Shown here: piece after piece, positions 49,008 through 60,574 of the stretch
How positions within the stretch are numbered: the stretch's first letter is position 1
Layout of the letters: the number at the start of each line of letters is the position of its first letter
The notes under the pieces: generated by a model
The model's input: the letters and a program-made list of their open reading frames with translations, nothing else
The model's database searches: none
Told to the model about the DNA's origin: nothing
Made by a program: the position numbers and the translations under genes
NCBI RefSeq assembly: GCF_932294415.1
Contig: NC_065542.1
Span: 54,866,406-54,930,405, forward strand
Length of the DNA: 64,000 bases
DNA from: Quercus robur
Lineage: Eukaryota > Streptophyta > Magnoliopsida > Fagales > Fagaceae
Reading direction: 5' to 3'

Positions 49008-49997
49008 ACTTTTTTTCGGAGATTCTAGCCGTTTGCCCTTAATTTTTAAAAAATTCAGCAATATGCCCCTATTTCGAAATTATATAGGGATATGCCCTTA
49101 TTTCGATACTCGATTAACTTAAAATCGAGTTTCAATGAAATACTCGATTCATAGAAAATCGAGTTACGCAGAATAAAACTAAAAAAAAAAAAAAAAAAGC
49201 ATGGAACTCGATTTTAGGGAAGTCGAGTTCAGAAACGTCACTATAGGGCTTAAAAATGCCACTATAGGGCCCCTTGAACCTGGTATGGGGAATTATAAAA
49301 AAAATTTGCAGGAAAACACCGCTATAGGGCCCTAAAACGTCACTATAGGGATTAAAAACGCCACTATAGGGCTCCCAGAACTGAGCGAATTACCCTTGCA
49401 AAAAAATTTTGTAGGAAAACGCCGCTATAGGGATTTAAAACGTCACTACAGGGCTTATAAACGCCACTATAGGGCACCCAGAATATGGGCCATCACACTT
49501 TTAAAAAAATTTGCAGGAAAACGCTGCTATAGGACTTTAAAACGTCACTATAGGGCTTAAAAACGCCACTATAGGGCTCCTTGAATATGGGGCGATCACA
49601 CTTATGAAATTATTTTTCACATGGAACTCGATTTTCTGAAACTCGAGTTCCATGCAAATTTTTTTTTTTTTAAAGTTTGATCGGGCATAACTCGATTTTC
49701 TACAAATCGAGTATTTAATTGAACTCGATTTTAAGATAATCGAGTATCGAAACAGGGGCACACTCCTATATAGTTTGCAAACAGGGGCATATTGCCAATT
49801 TTTTTAAAAATTAAGGGTAAAAGGCCAGAATCTCCACTTTTTTTCACGTGGGCAGACCATATGCATAAAATTATGCTTTACTCCTTTTGTTTTTTTCCCC
49901 CTTTTTCTCTGTCACTTTCTCCTTCTGCTTTCTTTGACTATCAAACCCAACTTTTGCTACTTTTTTTCACATGGGCTCCATCTGTGCAGACCATATA
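48885..49997. repeat. About 110-130-bp tandem duplication split by a MULE insertion
   Basis: The sequence attatgctttactccttt through ttgctactttttttcac occurs at 48891-49017 (continuing after the insertion at 49846-49865) and again at 49870-49971, then cagaccatatacat. The first copy was interrupted by the inverted-repeat element at 49018-49835. The uninterrupted second copy shows the empty site. Confidence 0.85.
49018..49835. mobile_element. Mutator-like inverted-repeat element, 818 bp
   Basis: The ends GGAGATTCTAGCC and (reverse complement) GGAGATTCTGGCC are inverted, and the arms extend inward through ttaattttt and the tactcgat/atcgagta motifs. An exact 10-bp target duplication actttttttc lies at 49008-49017 and 49836-49845. 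The interior is a run of short degenerate repeats built on gccactatagggc and gtcactatagggctt. No coding capacity. Layout and palindromic ctcgag/ctcgat motifs resemble the termini of the large element at 24765-30686, suggesting one loose family. Confidence 0.9.
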
Positions 49998-51498
49998 CAT
50001 AAAAAAAATATCTGGAAGCTATCCAAAATGCCCCAAAAAATAAAAATAAAAAAAACCAGGAAATGGAGGGCCACTTGCACACTCAATTTTGTACAAGGAA
50101 CCTCATCCTCATCTTTTATTTTTTTTATAAGGGAAATGTTAAGGATGATTTATTGTAGGATTTATCTAATAAAAAAATTTATATAAATTGATAAAATAAT
50201 TAAAAATAGTACTGAAGTGACAAGTGAAATTTAAAAAGTTGGCTTTATTGACTCCATCATTTTTTATAAAGTTTGATACTCTTTCGAGTCAGTTTGTAAG
50301 GACTTCGTTTCTTTAATACATGCGTTTGTTTGGCCCCCAAAAAAAAAAAAAAAAAAAATTGAACACTAAATTTTACAAAGAATTTTTAAGTTCTTGTAAA
50401 AAGTTGTAAAGAGATAGTCTCTACCATTCTATTTATAGTCAACCACTTAATCATTTTATAAAATGGAGTATACGATTGAATATATTCCTGGATTTATTTG
50501 AGTGAATTACTTGTGAATAGTGATCCCTTTATTATTGTGCCCATTCAAAATACAAATTATTCTAGGATGTTATAAAATAAAAATAAAATAGATTACTTGA
50601 GATTTTAGTCATCTACATTGTTGCTATAATTTCATCAATATAAGATTTTACAATTGAATACAAGTGATCTGCTTAGCCTTTACAATGAAAGCTCTCTAAT
50701 TGTAAAATTACACACGACCAGTTCTCAAGACGATGGTGATGGCAATTGAGAGTAGATGCAATTATGCTGCAATGCCAATATGTGAGTTGGTTTTAATATG
50801 ATAAGTAGCTTGTAGAAAAGGTAACATGTTGAATTATATTAAGGAGAATTTAATTATATTCATTGAAGTGGTATTCCTTTATATTTCCAATAATTTTTCC
50901 CTTAATTTAATTAATTCAAGGAGAATATCATGAGAACAAAAATGTCAGATATATATGTTGTAGTCTCCTAGGCCCTTGCCATGTCTAGGTCCTACATTTT
51001 AAAGATTTGCCTTGTTTACTTCTTGATACTGTATCATATTGGTATCCAATGTCCGTAACACTATGGTATGACACTTTGGTAAGAATACATAGGTTGACTC
51101 AGTAAAATTAGTGTCTTTTGCTGTGGTCAGGGACTCACGTGTTATAGGTAAATTATTGGGTGCTTCTGAAACACGATGACATGATGCTTATTCTTCTCAC
51201 ATTCATGGTGAATCTCATTATAGAAACAGCAATGGCAATGAATTAACAATCATTATAGAACAAATAAGAAAATAGTTAAAAAATTTGCTGCCAAAAGCAA
51301 TCATGTTTTGCTTCTACTGAATTTTTTGATAGGTACCTCTACTAAAATTTAGAACTTTAATTTTTCTACATCTAAATAACTTCTTAAAACCATCACCAGA
51401 CAGAACATTTTATCTCTTTGTTTTGCCATTTTAGCCAATAAGGAAATTTGTTTTTAAAATGCTAACGAAGCATTACTCCTATATAACAAACACAACTA
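49998..51498. other. Noncoding stretch, includes right copy of tandem pair
   Basis: No gene seen. About 50330-50830 matches the left copy at 47640-48650. The rest is AT-rich without recognisable ends. Confidence 0.55.
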
Positions 51499-54400
51499 CT
51501 ACCATTTGCATAAACAAATTATCTCAGGCGGAACATGCAGGTCTACCATCACCTTAACAGAGAATTCAATTTTCAATACAAGTTGGAAGTAGCACATTAA
51601 ATAAGACACGTTTGGAGTCATGAAGTCCACAGCAACTGTAGAACCTTTAAGTTCATGTGTTTCAGACATTATCTGGTCTACTGAATCTGTAAACAAACCA
51701 GGCAATAAAATGAGGTTAAATGGAAGACCAATTTGTCTGCAGACACAATACAGAATACAACAAAGGATGAAGTTCCACAATTTTCAATCTTCCAAACTAC
51801 ACCTTAAACACTGTACTTAGTTTAAAATCTCTTAATTAAATTAACACTATATGTTTTCTACAAATTCACCTGAATAAAACCAGAATACAAAAACTTTATA
51901 AAACTCTAGCTGCACTTTCTACATTTCTCTATACATTTTGACTCCAATTCCAATTCGTTGTTTTGTCACTGGATCCTGAAATGCAAGCAACTTTAAAAGT
52001 CAACATTTCACTATAAAAAAACATGAGAATGTGCGCAGTTCAATGTAGAGCAATATACTAGCAAGAAACTCGAAGAAGTTAACTAATTATATTACAACAG
52101 CTTATTATTATAATTTAGTGTAAGTAATTGTTAAACCTGAAAGAAAAATGTCAAAAACACAAAAAACACTCGTCTCTGTTACAGTTAACAGGATATTGTA
52201 TAGTTTCATTATGTAAGCATCTAAAATTGGAGCTTAGTTCATAAAGTAACTGCAACAATCATCAACTATCCATCAAATTTTAATTATTTTACAATCCCAC
52301 AGTGTTAATTTGTGATGCAAGCAGCTGTAAAAGCATTTGGATTTGCTAGATATTGCTAATTACAACAACAAGAGGTGGTGAATGTGATCAGGACATAATT
52401 TGATAACTGCAAATATCATCATCTGTGACACTTGGAGGTATTCTAGCAACAAAAACTCAAGAACAACACTTGGAAGTACCATTTCTTCCTTTGGAAAACA
52501 GTGAGTTAATGTTCTGTGGACAAGTAAATAAGAGACAGCTCTTTCTCATGAAAATATAATAAATTTCAATTTCAAAGGATTATCCCATGAAACTACAAAA
52601 TCATCTTGGGAATATAATGGCAAGGCAAAAGCCAACTACATACCCCATGGAGTGAATAAGTATTATTATATTAACTATATCATCATCCAAGCCAAACAGC
52701 TAGAGCTGTATAATACAATATAAAATCGAAAAATGCAAACAAAATATCTCTTTACCATAAAATCCATTAAAAGATATGGGTAAAAGCTGTCAGGTGAAAA
52801 TGGAGTTTTTCTTGATAATTTTATTAGTATTTTTAGCAATAAACAACCAACGAATTATATTGTAATAACCCATTCTACCATGACATAAGGAAACATATCA
52901 TCAATGTAGATGATCATCACTTAGGACAGGATTTTAGCATAGAAACATACTAAGCTTATACACTTGAGCTTATACAATATTTTCAATCTATTGTAAAAAG
53001 CAGGTGGGCTTTCTGGCCAAGAGCAGTGCACTCACTGCTGAGATTTTATATGGACTTCATAGGTCTTGGTACTATTTTTGTTCTTTAATGCTGTTTTCTT
53101 CTCCTTTTAAGTTATACTTTCCTTTGTTTCTTATTGTATCCAAAATGGAGGTCCACTTAAGGCTAGTTTTTCTTTAGCATTGTATCTTTTATACTCTCTT
53201 TTGAATAAATTCTCTGTCATAGACTTATATGTTGCAACATTAAAATATAAATAGAGAAAGTTCTCTAGTAAGAGGTAACTTGTTGGTCTTTATAACAAAT
53301 TGGTCATTATTGGTACCTATGAGCCAGCATCAAGAGAATAGAGAGAGAGAATTTTATTAGTTAACATGGATTATTATGGTTGTTCCACCAAAATTGCTAT
53401 ATTTTGAAAGAAACTCAAGCTTCTCACAATATATCAGCATAGTGGAAGTGAAGACAAATAGGCAATACTTCATCCACGTAGATATTACTCCTAAAACTCA
53501 ATTACAAAAACCAAGGAGCATGATTTATAATTATTTGAAGTATAACTAATTAATTTTCAATTTCAAAGCAGCTATAGCTTTTGTCTACCAGCTGCCTAAG
53601 TTTTTTTCCCCTCTTTTTTCTTTCTGTAGCTAATAAACATAAGTTACATAAAAGCAAACTTGGGAACAAAACAACAGACCAATCAAGTTTAAACACATAT
53701 GTATTGATTTAGAGTAATGCAAAGATAATTTAGTACAAAACCAGGGTCATAGGTTCTTTACTCTTCCGCAAATAAATGGTTGGCTATTTCAGACTGTAAT
53801 TTTGCAATGAGCAGATGATTATGGGCAAGCTTTGTTGTATATTGTATACAAGTGAAATGTATTTTGGCTTTTAACATCAATTTGTATTAAATACATATTT
53901 TCATCTAATAACACATAAGTACTATCAAGAATTGGCTACCAAATAAATCTTAATTAAATTATATAAATTATATTAAATTATATAATTTCACTTGCATATT
54001 GTATACAAGTGAAATTATATAATCATAGTGTTACTCATAAAAATCTCTCTCAGTTAGAGACATTTCTAGATTTCTGCTTCTAGCACCATATGTTAGTTGG
54101 ATCACTACTGGGTATGGCCAATACACATAAAAGAAAATTAGTAAAGAGATTTATATGCATAAGAAATCACATACTCAAATCCCAAACCCCAACTTACAAG
54201 CAACCAACAAATAAGAGAAAACTAATTTATTGCATAATTATTTCATTTAAAAACAAAACACAAAAAGGGGCACAACTCTAGTATATGATAATTTTACAAA
54301 GGATGAGCCAAGAAAAGAATTTTGCTGCATTCAAAACAAAAATAACTGCAAAGAGACCCATAAAGTGGGGTGCAGATGGGAGAAATTTTTAAGGATATCG

Positions 54401-55553
54401 ATGCTTACTTCCATCTTATGGAATTAATGAATGACAATTGACAAGCAACAAACAATTTTAAAATATACACCAACTCATTGGAATTGATAGACAAAGAATT
54501 TTCTCTACATGTGCATATCAATTTTAATTGAACTCAAAGAAATATGCAATATTTTTTTGGATCCAAAGGGATGAGACTTAAACAAATACAATTAATCACA
54601 TTCTGCTGACTGAGGCAAGACAGATAAAAGATCCATCATCTGTCATGTCCAATCATCCAAATATAAACAGTCTATATGCTGTCTTTTTTTTCTTTATAAA
54701 ATTTAATCACAAGACAATGGGAACTTCAAGCTGTAAAACTAAAGATTTGGAACGCAATATAGGAGGTACCACCTCAAGATGGTAATCAATTTGAAGAAAA
54801 GAATTCTTTTAAGCAAGGAACAGAACTTGCCTTTGAGTAGCAACTTGAACCTCAAGTATCCTTTCATTATGGGTATGTTCAACTACAAGAATTTTTTGAC
54901 AGCATGAATATCAGATAATTTAATTGGAAATAATGCTCAACCTACCCTGATTAAATTTAATTGTCTAGCAGCTCAATACCTAAGGATCTTCTGAAGTGCT
55001 AAATGGGACAAAGCCAAATCCATGAGAACATCTTGTTTGGCAATTTTGCTACCATAGCAGAAACCAATTAGTCACCAAGCTGAAGAAACCCACCATCCAA
55101 TATACAGAAAATCTGGAAAATGTGATTCATGAAAGAAACTAGAAACTAACGGTCAAACAATAATTGCTCATCAAACCAATGCCTGTAAAATATTAGTTTC
55201 TAGTTTAGTGAAGTAGGTAGGAACTTAGGTAATCATCAACCTATAATTCTCATTTGTATGGAATAATTTTATCAAAACTAAGTAAATTTAAGTTCTTGCC
55301 GGCTAGGAGGGTAAAATATCATAAAAAATTAAGTCTACTAGCAAGAAATGAGAGGATTAACTAGCAAAAAAAAAATTTGCATGAACAGAGGAAGAACATA
55401 GAACATAGAAACCAAAAATTATAGTATCCTTAGGCAAAAAATTTATAATAGAAAAAATCATGTACAGGAATTGTTCACAGTACCTTCATCACCAATGTTA
55501 CATTTTCCAATTCACCAAACTTACTCATGTACTGCCTAAATCCTTCCCAAAAC
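51499..55553 (-). pseudogene. Scattered RRM gene exons
   Basis: Minus-strand pieces together resemble one RRM. 55553-55484 is bounded by ttacag and a GT donor and reads FWEGFRQYMSKFGELENVTL then VMK (helix 1 and beta-2). 51977 down to about 51945, after a ttcag acceptor, reads DPVTKQRIGIG (approach to RNP1). 51757-51620, after a ctgcag acceptor, reads GLFTDSVDQIMSETHELKGS then TVAVD (helix 2 and beta-4). A separate RNP1-like scrap, SHGFGFVPFSTSED, lies at about 55000-55045. RRM proteins bind RNA, and this order resembles hnRNP-like plant genes with split RRM exons. The RNP1 residues are degraded and no start or full second RRM was found, so a decayed or partial gene is likeliest. Confidence is moderate for RRM identity and low for the gene model. 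Confidence 0.5.
51980..55480. other. Long intron-like noncoding stretch
   Basis: Between RRM-like exons I see no protein-like ORF apart from the RNP1 scrap noted in that entry. The stretch is AT-rich with no clear transposon ends. An imperfect inverted pair built on tgtatacaagtgaaat appears near 53830-54020 with a tattaaattatata repeat. Confidence 0.45.
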
Positions 55554-55799
55554 CTGTAAAACCCCACATCAAGAAAAAGGATATATATTTACAAGAAGAG
55601 CATGTCCTGCAGTTTGAAGATACACATACTACCAATTTTTGGACTTCACTCATCATATCATCTAGGCTCAGAAATAACGAAGAAGAACGGCACGTAAAAA
55701 AAAATTCAAGTATATGCCAATGAATAGTGTATATATATATATATATGTATGTATATGTATATGCATCTACCAAGATATGTGAAAGGAGGCAAGATGGTG

Positions 55800-55985
55800 A
55801 CACACAAAAAATTCAGAGAAGAAAGTTTATTAGCCTTTGGATTTGCCAAAGCTACCATTTTTCCCTGGTATTTCTCATAATCAGAGTCATCTTGTGTGCT
55901 TAAAATCCCAATCAAATTTCCCAAACTTGGCATGAATCTTTCAATAATATTAGGAAGCTATACCGTCTTTGGGTAAGGTAGGTTA
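55800..55985 (-). pseudogene. 3'-terminal remnant of another TNL
   Basis: The plus strand matches 21020-21205, the 3' UTR and last codons of the TNL pseudogene, and more loosely 42330-42470 of the intact gene. Matching phrases are attagccttt/gcagatt, ctaccattttt/cactttc, aatcagagt, gtgtgcttaaa, aatctttcaat and attaggaagctata. Upstream coding sequence is absent: the next bases lead into a Tourist element. It marks a third TNL copy deleted down to its tail. Confidence 0.75.
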
Positions 55986-56041
55986 TTAGAGCTACCTTCT
56001 TCACTAGCATGTTTAGATTTCTGCGTAATAAGTGTGCGTTT

Positions 56042-56241
56042 GAGAGAGGATGTTTGTGCATTATGCGCGTTTTGCATTTTTTTAGTAGGTCCCATAGGTA
56101 TTGTTCACAAACCACCAAGAACTGAAAAACACAACCATGGGTTTTGTTACAGTGTTTTGCCTTAAAAAAATTATTTTGCTATAATATTTTCAGCAATAAG
56201 TTTTCAATTTGCAGCAAAATAAGCAGTATCCAAACAGACCC
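56042..56241. mobile_element. Tourist-like MITE, 200 bp
   Basis: Flanked by TAA on both sides (56039-56041, 56242-56244). The ends GTGTGCGTTTGAG and, on the minus strand, GGGTCTGTTTGGATA are inverted. The right half (cagcaaaataagcagtatcc) matches the copy at 34820-35020. Confidence 0.82.
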
Positions 56242-56550
56242 TAAGTAAGAATATTCCATTATTTGTTCTCCAAGTGAAGCCAGGGAGTCCTATGCAATAG
56301 GGCGGTTGTGTTTCATGATTCATTTGTTATGTCTATTCTAGATGCTGGCGTGATTGTAGTTGATGTCCTAGTAAGAGTCAAGATATAATTAGGACAAGCT
56401 AGGATTTGTGATGAGAATTTTGTTCTTCTTTAAATTTGTATGTATCATGTCTAGTTATTCTATTGTTGATACAAGTATGTTGTGTGTGGCTTTGTGCTGC
56501 ATCTCTTCTTAATAACTTATTTATTTTCATCCAAACAAAGGATAACTAGG

Positions 56551-56690
56551 TACAATATCATATAGGCATGCAACTTTGGAAAATTGATTGACAAGAAACT
56601 TAAATATAGGAAATACACAAATTTGGTATAAATTTCTGCTAATTGTTAAAGTATTCATCCTCAAAAATTTGGAAAAAAGAAAAAGAAAAA
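56551..56690. repeat. Diverged copy of a segment in the 9.5/14.0-kb repeats
   Basis: Phrases such as tttggaaaattgattgacaag, gaaatacacaaatttggt and aattgttaaagtattcatcc parallel 9571-9680 and 14035-14140. An older duplicate of the same sequence. Noncoding. Confidence 0.65.
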
Positions 56691-56739
56691 AAAAAGAGGC
56701 AATGCTAATATGAGTTGAAGTTACCTGTGGAAAAGTCAA

Positions 56740-57900
56740 ATCACAAAGAAAAGAGGAAATAAATGAGCTATTTTAAATAAATCTTTGATAGAGGACTAGA
56801 GGGTGGATGACACACCAGTAACTTAGAAATAAAGAGCTCAGAACTAATGAAGGTAGCAGTGCAAGTAGAGGAAGGTTATTCTATAACTCATTTTCCCTTG
56901 TCTTTAAGCGTGGGATCGATGGTATTCTCTTTCAGGTTGAAATATCTCATCACAGCTTCTAGTTCTACTAGGTCTTGCTTCACCATTATAATTTTGCTTA
57001 TTTCTTTCTCTATTATCAAACATCAATTGACAAATGAGACCCCAATTATCTGATAAAAAGGCCATGTAGTGATAAAGCCCGCACTTCAGCACTGTCAAGC
57101 TTAGGCAACAACTAGCAATTGAAGCTTCAATGCAACTGTATTGATTCAACCAATCTGGAAGTGATCCACATATTATATAGGAGAGCCATGTCAATTCACC
57201 TGGATGGAACAACATGACATTGGTTTCTAAATGACAAATAAGATGAGGAGAAGTTTCTAATTCCAAATTTTCAAGGATGGTAGCTGGATGCTCATAGACT
57301 GAAAAAGAGTACATATATAATGGTCGTAGCCAGCGCACAAAACTTCCACTTTTTGTGGAGTCTAGAAGAAGTCATGGTAGGCAACCTTAACACAACTAAT
57401 GATATTCAATTGATATCAAAGAATCCATCTACTGCAAATTTTAAAGAAACAAATCAATATTATTACTTTATTTTACTAACTCAACAGAGCTAACCTGTCA
57501 TACATACACACATATCAAGAGTTGACAACATTTCATTTCTAGGATCAAATTTTCAATGAAAATATAAAATAATGGAATTAGTTGAGTCTCTTATTTTGGG
57601 ACCGAGAAAAACAAGAAGGCCTGCATCCAAAGGAGCCGAATTTAACTTTTACAGGGCCAATTTCAGGGAAAACTCAGCACAAACTCCAAATACCTAAAAG
57701 CATAATTTCCACAGATTTCTAATCAAGAAAACAGCACAAAATCAGCAAAATTCGTCACTACCTTAGAGATCATCAATAATATAATAGAAAAAATAATTGG
57801 TCAGGTTTCAAACTTTGGAAAATTTCAAAGTACCAAGACTAATCAGGTAAGGGCTACAATCCCCCACATATATCTGGGAGCAAAATCCTTTCCAAGTCTT
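56740..57900. repeat. TNL 3'-flank block, copy III
   Basis: Shares ordered phrases with copies I (18961-21181) and II (40440-42411), such as gcaagtagaggaaggttattct at 56861. From 56993 it also matches the start of the window. A 144-codon minus-strand ORF here (57338-56904) has no recognised family, and its counterpart at 1-330 is not open, so I do not call it a gene. Confidence 0.78.
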
Positions 57901-60060
57901 TCGACAGATAAGGTAAATTTCATTGCTAGAATAACAACCAAATTACCTTAGACATATGAGACCAAGTTGCATAGGTTTAATTACTAATTAATTGACTCTT
58001 TACTTCACATACACACATAGAAATATAAGATAGGTTCAAGTTACACATGGTGTAACTCTACAAGAGTTTAACATTTTTTAAAACATAGATTTTCATGAAA
58101 TCTAATGGTGAAAAAAACACTACTAGTCATGTCATTAAATGAGCTCCCTACCAACAATATCTTTTATTTCCAAAATTTAATACATTCTCTCTCTAATACT
58201 GAAAGTTATCACCTTCTCTCTCTAAGATCACCTCCTCCTCCTCCTCCTCCCTCTCCACTGCTTTTGTTGAGTGCCGACAACTTGGTTGTGCTGGCCATAA
58301 AACCAATTGGCTCAAGCATAAAGTAAACCTATGGCCTTCAATTTCGATGCCAACAAGGTAGGGAAGATCAAAAAGTATAGGGAAGCTAAGTATTTATAAA
58401 TGTATGAGATAGTTAGGGTTTATAAATGGGTTTTCAAGGCACTAGTTTTAGATTGGTTAACTACCCATACATTTGGATGTCATTATCGTATCAAAAACGG
58501 GCGTTTGAGTGTTAGAGGTGTAAATGATGAGAATGTAAAGAGAATAACACAATGTTTACATGGAAAACCCTTCTGCATGAACAAGAAGAGTGAAAAACCA
58601 CAGGTGATGCAGGGAATCCTCTACCTCTAGCAACTAGTATTACCGATATTGGAAAAGGATAAATAATGAACAGTGTCTCACAATGATGAATTGTGTTCTT
58701 TATGGAGGTTAATCCCCCTCTCCTCTATAAGCCAAGGGAGGAGGTGGACCCCTTACAAATGTTGAATCCTTATTGGCTGTGAATACAATACAAAAACACT
58801 TACTAAAGCAGAGGAAAAGTGAAAATAACCCTTAACATCCCCTAAATGACAAAAGGTATGCACAATCAGCCATCAAGCAATAGTTCCACACAAACTTCTT
58901 AATGTTGCCTAGAATTTTAATGAGCACATCTAGAAGCCACTTGAGCATATGTCATTCACCACTATCCTTTAGTCCATGACTACAAGAAGAAAAGGGAATT
59001 GTATCCTTTGCATAAGCTCAGAAATCTGGCATTCTTCCCCAAAACAGGGAAGAAAATACACCGAATCTGATCTGAAGAGTTCACAACCTCTACTAGCCAC
59101 TAAATTCAATTATATCATACATATATGTGTTTGTATGTATGTAGCCACAAGTGATGTACTAAAATGAATTACCAGATACAGTTGGAAAAGGACTGCTCTT
59201 CAAATCATTTCTGTAATAGTCAATATTATCAACTAGATACTAGGATATGTGAACAGCATCCAGAAAAAATAAACATATGAAATTCCCTAAGTTGTGTCTA
59301 TTCTTTCGATTTTGCTTTTGTTAGAGAATCCATGTTGTGAATGTCAAACCAAATAATATCCTCAAAATTTTTGAATTTTCATGCAGCAGAAGTAAAAGCC
59401 ACCATATTATGAGATGAAAAAAATGTATTGCCTTTGACACTAGAAAGCAAGAGAAAAAAAAATAATTAAGAGTTCAAAAGGATTAATTACCGGAGCTGTT
59501 AGTGGCAAATCAGTCTTGTTCATGCTAAGCATATGGGAAGACGTTTGGATTAAAAAAAACCCCCCACGTCCTTTTCTTTGGCCTTCGAATCATAAGTAAA
59601 TCCTTTCAACAATCTGCATCTATCATGAGCAATAAAGAAAGTGTATCATTTTCCACAAAAGCTCTTTGAACTTAGCTGATGCATATAGTATAAAGGGGAA
59701 ATTCATAAAGTGGCAGATGTATATCAACACCCAAATTCTGCCAACAATCCAGCTGGATATGGATACGTTGGATGGGACCATCTCAAAGCACTGTACTGGT
59801 TACCAAGCTGTATCTATACACACCGTAAAGGTAGTAGTATGCAATTGCGATGTTAGCTTGCTTGTCTCTTCCACTACCCATTATAATATTAGCAACTTGC
59901 TTTCCTAAAGAGATGTCAGATCCTACCCTGATATTTCAACACACCAGCTGTGAAAAATCCAGCAAAGAGAAAGGAAATCTTTGCACATTGGCTGCACCAG
60001 TAGTCACCACATGAGCAGATCCCATTCTTGAAGTGATGAAATCGCTTCACATCCCTCACA
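56993..60060. repeat. Segmental duplication, copy B (partner 1-3090)
   Basis: Right member of the large direct duplication. It ends inside PPR-DYW sequence. Homology to copy A resumes in the PPR start (60236-60700 versus 6550-6960). No intact gene apart from PPR pieces. Confidence 0.9.
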
Positions 60061-60570
60061 ACAATCTCTCAGCATCCTATCAAACACCACGATTGCTTCA
60101 TCCATCTTCCCACACTTTGCATACAAATTCAAAACAGAAGATCCAACAAACACATCAAACTCAAACCCACAATCCATCGCTCTACACCAAATTTCCTCCC
60201 CTGTTTTCAAATCCAACAACCTCGTGCACGCCTTGAGGGCCACCGTGAAAGTTGAGCTATCGGGTCTAACACCTTCCAAAATCATTTGACGATATAAATT
60301 CAGAACTTCAACTGGGTACTCTATACGCGAATACGCAATGATCATGGCATTCCATGCACCAACGCCTCTTTGAGGCAATACATCAAACACTTTTCGGGCA
60401 GATTTAATGTCGCCTATATTTGCGTAGGATGTCATGAGTCCACCATTGGAGCTTCCATGCATGAAGAGGCCGGTCAAGAGCATGAATGCATGGGTTTTAG
60501 ATATTGATGCTTTGTCTTTACAGGCTAAGAGGAGAGGTCTAAGACGGTTTGGGCATGGAATGAAATGCAT
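60004..60570 (-). pseudogene. PPR-DYW gene with its middle deleted
   Basis: ATG 60570 opens 188 codons. The start MHFIPCPNRLRPLLLACKDK is followed by SYANIGDIKSARKVFDVLPQ, VGAWNAMIIAYSRIEYPVEV, PDSSTFTVALKAC and DVFVGSSVLNLYAKCGKMDE then FDRML, typical PLS-type PPR units. At about 60070 the sequence jumps directly to the last 22 codons of a DYW domain. Read one frame over, those give [16 protein letters not shown] then SCGDYW, so the join is out of frame and the reported tail ([11 protein letters not shown]) is nonsense. Several hundred codons of PPR, E and most of the DYW domain are missing. PPR-DYW proteins edit organellar RNA, and this remnant cannot. The sister copy has kept the DYW domain instead (2939-3337). 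Confidence 0.85.
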
Positions 60571-60574
60571 GTAT

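Noticed and set aside
52800-54300. Independent gene between RRM-like exons
   Set aside because: Only short ORFs of AT-driven composition and no splice-consistent protein similarity.
56904-57338. 144-codon minus-strand ORF as a gene
   Set aside because: No recognised motif, no splice context, and the homologous sequence at the start of the window does not keep the frame open.
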